DNA from: Polytrichum commune
Lineage: Eukaryota; Streptophyta; Polytrichopsida; Polytrichales; Polytrichaceae
Reading direction: 5' to 3'
Assembly: GCA_950295325.1 (NCBI GenBank)
Contig: OX485808.1
Coordinates: 14,138,501 to 14,202,500, forward strand
Length of the DNA: 64,000 bases
Shown here: in pieces, positions 57,101-64,000 of the stretch
Position numbering within the stretch: the first letter of the stretch is position 1
How the letters are laid out: each line of letters starts with the position of its first letter
Program-made: the position numbers and the translations under genes
Notes under the pieces: generated by a model
The model's input: only the letters and a program-made list of their open reading frames with translations
Database searches by the model: none
Told to the model about the DNA's origin: nothing

Positions 57101-57917
57101 AGACTCCAATGAAGCACGTGACCATGAAGTACACTAATAACTTACACAAGCCTAGCATTGAGTTAGAGGACCGAGTCACGATGAACTGGTGATGCAGATC
57201 GATCATGTGGTGATGAATGGGCTGGGCTGGGCTGGGCTGGGCCACCATGTGACCTATTATCATCACCACTGTCGCACTCTCGCATCAGCACATGTTATAG
57301 GTGTAGTGTACTAGTGCCCCCCCCCACCCACCTGGCTTTACCAAATAACCAACGTCTTTTCTAAAAACCGGGTAAAGCTTCCTCGGTTCTAGGGGAGGCA
57401 TCCGGCTATCCCCAATGCACCTGCAAGAACTTGCTCCGGAGATTTTTTAGTAGGTTTTAGTTCAGTAGCTTTCACACATGGTCATGGTTTTATCTACCAA
57501 GCGATGAAGGTTGGATTAGTTTTTGTCCCATCCCCAAGTTCCATACTACTCGCTTATCTTACCATCGATTTTTTTGTTAATGGGGCTCCTTGTGCCCTGG
57601 CAGCTAAGACTAAAAAGCAACCAATGACAAGGGCGGGGGGCGACACTTTTAAAGGTATGATATTCTTGCCTCATGTCTAGGTACCGATGGGAGGGTTGGT
57701 GCTTGAGGCTTAAAACCTCCACTTTTAAGCCATGCCACATCACTTGCCAACTAGTCTCGGCACTAGATAATGTCGATGGGCTGAAGGCCGTGCCTTTAGA
57801 ACCAACTTTTAGGCTTAGCTAAAGTCGGGTGGGGAGGGGGCATAAGTTATTGATGAGTGACTTGGCTGACTGCACGGTGTTCCCGAATGCTCAAGGGAGC
57901 AGGTAAGGACACCGATG
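57101..57917. other. unassigned sequence, moderately GC-rich
   Basis: No gene or repeat beyond the pentanucleotide run is recognised. Confidence 0.35.
57221..57242. repeat. (GGGCT)n simple repeat
   Basis: Four to five copies of GGGCT in a row. Confidence 0.8.
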
Positions 57918-57928
57918 CATCGATCGTT

Positions 57929-58622
57929 GGGGAGATTTTAGGGCATCATCGGTTGAGATCCTAGTGTGTGCAAGTCCAGCCTGAGCCGGTTACATGTTGA
58001 TGACATCCTCCGGTTTTCCTTTACTAAATTGGGGTATATTTTGTAAATTCCTCTAAACCGATCGGTAATTATCCTGCAGTCTTGATGAACTTCAACCAGT
58101 TAGTTCTTTCTCAAACTCAACCGGTTCATCTGTAACTAACTTACAGATGAAAATTACCGCTTAGGTGCAGTTGCACCGGTTGAGTTTGAGAAACCGGCGG
58201 TTGAGGTTCAACACTTTGGGAAAATTGTCCATCGGTTTAGAAGAATCTGTGGAACATACCCTTAATTAATAAAGAAAAACCGAAAGATGTCAACATGTAA
58301 CCGGTTGGGATTGGACACACAAGCATCCCAAGCAGTGCCCGGGAAGTGTTTGGGAATGCATAGTGACCGGTCGAGATGCTAGTGATTCTAAATCCAGCCG
58401 GTTGGTTACATGTTGACATAATCTTCCGGGTTTGCTTTATTCATTCATTTGAGGTATATTCTTGTATAGATTCCTCTATAAAATGATCGGTAATTCTCCT
58501 TCCTACAGTCTCCAACTTCAACCGGTTATTTCTCAAACACAACTGGTTATATCATCTGTAACTAATTGCCGGTTCTCCCCGGACAGTGATCCCGAGAAAT
58601 TATGCCCAAAAATCTCCCTGGA
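57929..58622. repeat. compound CCGGTT-rich element with internal inversion
   Basis: Three copies of one sequence: direct (57929-58120), inverted (58137-58325) and direct (58330-58600). Outer ends GGGGAGATTTTAGGGCAT and GCCCAAAAATCTCCCTGG are inverted repeats. The related partial copy at 12105-12340 starts with the same end. The flanks contain GGACACCGAT and GGACACTGAT, a possible 9-10 bp target duplication, but the offset from the ends is imperfect. Confidence 0.6.
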
Positions 58623-59619
58623 CACTGATTGAGGTACAACATGTCCAACCTTGAGTAGTATTTGTCCCAATGTCCCCTTGTCCAGTGGGCATCGGGTCAT
58701 TGGCATTACGAACGGACACTTTATTCACGCCGGCCCCTTGCTTGAAAGGGGTTGGAGTTTCTATATGTCCAACCTTTCTAACGTCACCGGTCCGTTGGAA
58801 AGGGTTTGAAAGGGCAATTGCTAGATATTTGATGAAGAAGAGAGAGAGAGGGGGGGGGGGATTATCACACATGAGCGTATTTCTTATTCATCCAACATAA
58901 AACTCTCGAAATGGTATGCATCTCAAATGTTGATATTTTTAGTCGATTTGACGTTGGAGTCGGCTTTGTAAACATAAAAAACACAATGCAAGCAACTTAT
59001 ACATCCGAGGAGTAGAGGGTGCCGTCATAATCCGTCCCGCTTCTAGTACACCGATTATCCCAATTAGTAATTGTTACTCTTTGAAGTTACGTAGTGCTAC
59101 AACTATTTAATGAGAATGCAATATTTGTACCAAGCAATGTCATTTATGTCATGTGATGTTCGAACAACCTATTGAACCACTGTTAGTAAAACATTGAACT
59201 CATGTGTAAGACGTTATCGTCATGTGGTAACTCCGAATAGGTACACGCGCTAATTGGGATAACCAGTGCAGTTGATTAGTTACATAATTCCCATATTGTT
59301 ACGTTATATTGTAAGACCGTGTTTGTTATAGCATATTGTTTTTCCCAGTGTTCCAGATTGAAGTCTTCAATGCCCTTCAAACGCAATTCGACCCTTCCAA
59401 ATATACCTCTCTCAAAAAAAGCCTTCATAACATTACCCCAAATTGAAAATGAAGACGTCACTTGAAGTCTTCAATATAATATGCCCGTCAAGCACTGATC
59501 ATACGAAAATATATCCAAGTTGCAGATGTCGACCGAGATGCTGCGAACTTTTCAGGACATGGTTTGTGCACGTGATTGGGGATTTGGATTGGGGCCTGGC
59601 CTCCTTCTTCTTATTTTTA
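58623..59619. other. unassigned sequence
   Basis: Contains a GA/poly-G run at 58839-58860 and a short inverted pair (GATTATCCCAATTAG near 59052, CTAATTGGGATAACC near 59250). No gene is supported. Confidence 0.35.
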
Positions 59620-59940
59620 GGGTCGCTTTACACTAGGAGTCAAGGCCGTGAAATCTCGGGGCCAACTTAACCAATATTTGAGTTCTTTTGAAGCTCGAGC
59701 CGGCCTCAAGTTTGTGTACTCGTTGGCCCCAAGGCCCTTTGTTGCCCCCCCAATCCATGAGGGTTCTTTTTGTGCCTTTGGGGCCATCTCAAGGCCAACA
59801 TTTCATAGATTAAAATATTCAATTAATTGTTGGCCTTGACTCGTAGTCTAAAGCTCTTCGGGTTGGCCTTTAGCTCTCAACCAATAGGATCGTGAGATTT
59901 CCCTCAGCCCTTGGCCTTGACTCCTAGTGTAAAGTGGGCC
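59620..59940. mobile_element. Tourist/PIF-Harbinger-like MITE
   Basis: 321 bp with inverted ends GGG(T)CGCTTTACACTAGGAG and its partner GGCCCACTTTACACTAGGAG, continuing TCAAGGC. TTA flanks both ends. A three-base TTA target and GG-starting ends suit PIF/Harbinger MITEs. It has no coding capacity. Confidence 0.7.
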
Positions 59941-61818
59941 TTATTATACTCTTTCTTCACTATCCATATGCTCACGTGGGTCAATTGCAAACGGACCATG
60001 TGACCGGGTCGTAGCTAACAAGAAGGCCGAGAGGGAATGGCTATGGGATTCATGGTGTCTACCTAAACTCATTCAATGAAATATATTTGTAAATGATTTT
60101 TTATTCAATTTGACTTTTAAAACGGAGCTAGAGATCCCAAATTAGTCTTCTAGTGCTGAATTGGAATGAATCAATCCTAAATCTGGTAGGGGTTTTGTTA
60201 CTAGAACCCTTTAATTCATAATGGATGAAATTTATATAGATGTTAGGAAATCCCAAGCCAGAGGAAATTGCTACATACGAACATACCAATATTCAACTAG
60301 TATCATATAGGTGAATGCATGGGTATTGATACTCAAAATCAACAATGATATTAGAGAACCTACCTATGGGTATCAAAATTGTGATGTTGATCACCTATGA
60401 TATTGGGTGAGTATCTCAAGGTGAGAGAATTCTTTTTGTAAATCCAAGTTGGTTTTTTTGGGTCAATAACATTCTAACCCTTATTCGTTTATTAGAGACT
60501 TTGGAAAGTCTCAAAATAAATGCAAATGGTCTAATATCTAGTTCAATTTCTTATTGTGATGACATGTATTTGTGCCAAATTGGTTAGTGCCGCCCATGCA
60601 AATCACTTTATTAAGTCACATTGAATATATTTTTGTGTTTTTCTTGTTCTTTATTTAGAAAACTACGTCCTTCAATAGTCTCAAAATCATGAAAAAATCT
60701 CCGATTACTGAATATAGTGATTAACACTACAACAATTTAACCTAGGTATGAATTAATTGCATTGGCATGGGAAATATAAGTAATGGTAGGGTGCAAACAA
60801 ATAGGTCGTTTTGGAGAATTAAATAGTGAGTGGACTGTATATAGTAGCGCATGCCGTCCTCACTAATACTCCTCCACAAAATATTAATGGCCGTAGGCTG
60901 AAGGCTATAGGGAACCTTTAATTAATGCCTTGGAAGTAGGTAACCCCTAACCAAATACCCCTTTGTTGCATGTGGTGCACAAACATCCTATAAAGTGGCC
61001 CACCCGTAGTTTGAGCACGTACTTCAACTCTAATAAACACATGTCTTTTGTGTATGTCCTTAGATCCACACCTAATTAACCACTCACCACTCATATATTA
61101 TATAGGCATTTGATTAAGATGAGTAATTAATTCATGCATGCTTGTCTTATTGTGAGGTGAGAGTGTCTAATACACCACTCACACATGAGGGCTTGCCAAC
61201 TTGAAATGATGACCAACCATTATTAGTGATCGTCTCTTGTTCTTTTTGGCCAATGATGACCATCTCAAGAAAAAAGAAATAAAAGACATATGCCTATTAC
61301 TTAGCACAAAAACCGCCACATTTATGGCCTTCCTTATCCGATACATATCTTTCTATTTTAGTTTCAATGGTCATAATTATCCACTACACGTGCACATGAC
61401 CTAATAAGTCCCTACCTCAATTCTTCTAGTCTTATATGTAGCTTCCATGCCCCTCATTGTGCCTTGCTCTCATTGGTTTCTGCTAATCTATCTCCAAATA
61501 TGGATGCATCTTGGGACTCCTTCAACCAATGACTCCAAATGGAACAATGCCCACATCATAGGCTAAACTATACACATGAATGTTTCAATATCTCAACCCC
61601 TAAAAGACAAGTTATGCATTTCAATGTGAATTTGCACGGCCACGTGACATTTGAGGCCCTTAAACATTGAAGGACTTGGTAAAAACAAGGATGGATTGGG
61701 CCATCAACCAACGCAACATATCCCACTTGCCCATGTGGAAGTGTGAGACAAGGATGGGTGCAATTTGTGAAGATAAATTGTTAGGTACAATTTTGAGTGG
61801 CTCTCATCGTCAAACGTC
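59941..61818. other. intergenic, no gene supported
   Basis: AT-rich. About 60960-61130 partly resembles the sequence downstream of U3 (51800-51870 and 52180-52230: TTAGATCCACACC, CACCACTCATATA), and 61430-61490 resembles 47560-47620. Confidence 0.4.
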
Positions 61819-62159
61819 CTTGGGGGGGTAGTCATTGGTTGGAGTAGCAATATACGTGCGAACAAATGATAGGGTATTTAAAAAACATGGGGGCAAAAAA
61901 TTATAAATGGACTTAAGAGTAATATAGGGTATCAAAAATGACACTGGACATCTTTAAAGTACTATAGGGTATGGAATAATAGGTAATTTGGAATTATAAG
62001 TAATGCAAGCCATTTTTCTATTAACCCAAAGTAGAAAATTTTATAATGATAGCATGTGAAAAAAAGAAGAGAATTGAAAGTAATACCCCCCTATAAAATA
62101 GTGGTTGTTCGCACCTATATCCTTAATTTTTTAACACACTGCCCCCCCCCCCCCCCGAG
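61819..62159. mobile_element. hAT-like MITE, polyG/polyC-ended family
   Basis: 341 bp, beginning CTTGGGGGGGTAGTC and ending ACTG(C)nGAG. The 8-bp flanks are CAAACGTC (61811-61818) and CAAATGTC (62160-62167), with one mismatch, suggesting an older insertion than the other copies. Confidence 0.85.
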
Positions 62160-62167
62160 CAAATGTC

Positions 62168-64000
62168 CCAAGCATAGTTGAAGTTGTTGGATTGTCCATT
62201 GTCAACATGTAACTTAATTTATTGGTGCAAAAGTCAAGGCAAATTGCAAGGTTGAAGGTACCCACTATGTATGCTTAAAGAGCTCTCACACTCAAGCCAC
62301 GTTCACAATGCACCCAAAGTTGCAAGGACAATCGGTCATGTTTATTTGGGCAAAAGTTCATGGTAAGGTATGTGGCCCTATAGTGGGTAATCCCAACCCC
62401 ACAAATAATTTATGACCATTGGATCAACTTGGAACTTGTATCATGTGGTCAACAATAATCTATCAAGTGCAAGTTGCAAGCATGTAAGTGTAAAGTATTT
62501 TTGTTAACACACAATCATAGATCACACTTGTACGGTTGAACCTTATAGTTTGGTTCATGAGTTCCATGTAAGAATCTAAAAAGTCAAAACATGAACAATA
62601 AGTTAAAGAGTGCAACAAATCAAGAGTACATCCCCCCCCCCCCTCTTTGCTAAACCTTTTGGCATGGAAGAGGAGCATCAAGGCATCAAACACCTATATT
62701 TGCGTGGCCTTTAGTTAGGTTTGGATCTAGAAACATGCACTGGAAAGACGTGTGTTTAAGAAAGGATCCAAATACTATGTGCTCAAAACATGTTAACCGA
62801 TTTGAGCTCAAAGTCAACATAATTGGAGAGACATGTATAACCACTTAATGGGCACACGAATATTCTCTTTGATATGGAATAAGATAGATAGATAGATAAA
62901 TAGACAAGTTTTTGAACTCCAAAAACTATGAGAAAAGTGGCTACGGTCAAGATTTAGATTTGCTAATCATCTCACACTAATTGCATGTTGCATGATGCAT
63001 CATATATACGAGAAGTGGGTGCAGAGAAAAGAGTGTCCGTTTAATACCATTAGTGCTAAATGAATCAAGGTTCAATCATAGGAGGCTCATCAACAATAAT
63101 AAATGAGACGACAAGGGGAGTATATAAAACGTGGAAGCCCGAGATGTAGGTAGGGAAAATGCCTTGTAGGCAGGCAGAGCAGCAAGCTTGAAGCCCAAGT
63201 CGTTTGCAGTCAAAGTGGAGGCTTCATTTATTGTTGTGGGCGACCGAGTGCATCAATCTCCCAAGAGAATATACCCCCATAGCCACCTGCTCGCTTGCCC
63301 CCATAGCCACCAATTTTGTACACGAGAATCATATACTCACTCTCCTACAAGATACATACATACATACATACATGCACGGTCCCTACCCTCCTTTGCAATA
63401 TGGCACGTGTGGGAAACGGGAAAAACCCATCCGATTATTGAGGTGTCACATATTCAATAAACAATATGACGAATTGGACTTCTTTGTCAAACTAACGAGG
63501 CATGCGCTTCGTGAAAACACACATTAGATATATTGTCACGAACATGAACTGAATGTTCTTTCGAATGTCTTTACGGAGATGTAAAGTTCTCTCACGAAAT
63601 CTACCATCATAAGAAGCGCGATTTCAATAGCTTTTCAACGATGTGTGGATGAGAAAGATTGGATTAGGGTTGACCTCATAATTTGCAAAAGTAGATCAAT
63701 GTCTAGAAATCAACTGTAGAAACTTAACATGCCTTCAAATGCTTGTAACTCTCCCAATACGACTTTGATTTGGGGGGAAAAGAAACACTACCACCAAAAG
63801 AAGTGAAAATTCAAGAGCTTTCTAATACTATGCAAATCAAAGCAATTTGACAGATATTGAATTCGAAATGCTCGAAAACAGATTGTTTAGGGTTTAGGTG
63901 AAAAATTGTTATGAAAGAGACAAAAGCTAATGAGTCTCTTGGTTAGGTTTTGAGATATAGAACCTAGTTCCCATGTTTTAGCATCAGTTCACATTGGAAA
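62168..64000. other. right end of window, no gene supported
   Basis: About 62880-63020 is a diverged inverted match to 42770-43330 in P450 intron 2 (GATTT(A/G)GATTTGCTAAT, ATCTCACACTAA, GATAGATAGATAG). TATATAAAAC at 63121-63130 could be a core promoter for a gene beyond or within this end, but the frames at 63188 and 63204 have no ATG and no motif. A (CATA)n run lies at 63355-63373. Confidence 0.35.

Noticed and set aside
63121..63527. Gene start at the right end, from TATATAAAAC and open frames at 63188 and 63204
   Set aside because: Neither frame has an ATG and neither shows a signal peptide or known motif.
1..64000. CRISPR array, bacterial operon or phage system
   Set aside because: The window is eukaryotic; the tandem arrays have no spacer-repeat pattern and there are no cas-like or phage genes.

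Overview
The window looks like nuclear DNA of a land plant. It carries split genes with GT-AG introns, a CYP85-clan cytochrome P450, a START-like protein of the kind found in plastids, plant-type TTTAGGG-like tracts, and Stowaway, Tourist, pogo and hAT-like miniature transposons. The species cannot be named from sequence alone. Gene density is low: about two intact multi-exon genes, one intact single-exon gene and several broken ones lie in a sea of repeats.

Layout. 1-4400: diverged copies of a dispersed repeat and a dimeric hAT-like MITE. 4777-7231: three-exon START/COQ10-like gene (+). 9249-10355: single-exon CCCH zinc-finger gene (-). 11330-14150: hAT-like and pogo-like MITEs plus dispersed repeats. 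14200-27950: three successive diverged copies (U0, U1, U2) of a large duplicated unit of about 4-5 kb; a fourth copy (U3) is split around the P450 gene (41497-41680 and 48776-51600). Each unit carries, on the minus strand, a TATA box, a conserved CGGTATACCG palindrome and a 47-61 codon basic microprotein ORF. 28093-38050: hAT-like elements, a dead LINE, a large inverted repeat, tandem arrays and two broken genes, one of them an FCP1/HAD-type phosphatase pseudogene. 38152-41450: a TTAA-flanked piggyBac-like element, a broken coiled-coil gene and an orphan RRM exon. 41801-47246: nine-exon P450 gene (+) whose exons join to a 491-residue frame. 47247-64000: U3, then mainly repeats and MITEs with no convincing gene.

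The most notable unexplained feature is the U-unit microprotein family. Four copies keep the same start, core and C-terminus, and the diverged pair (U0 versus U1) differs mostly at synonymous positions. The P450 gene lies inside the broken fourth unit, and its immediate 5' flank is made of U-unit sequence.
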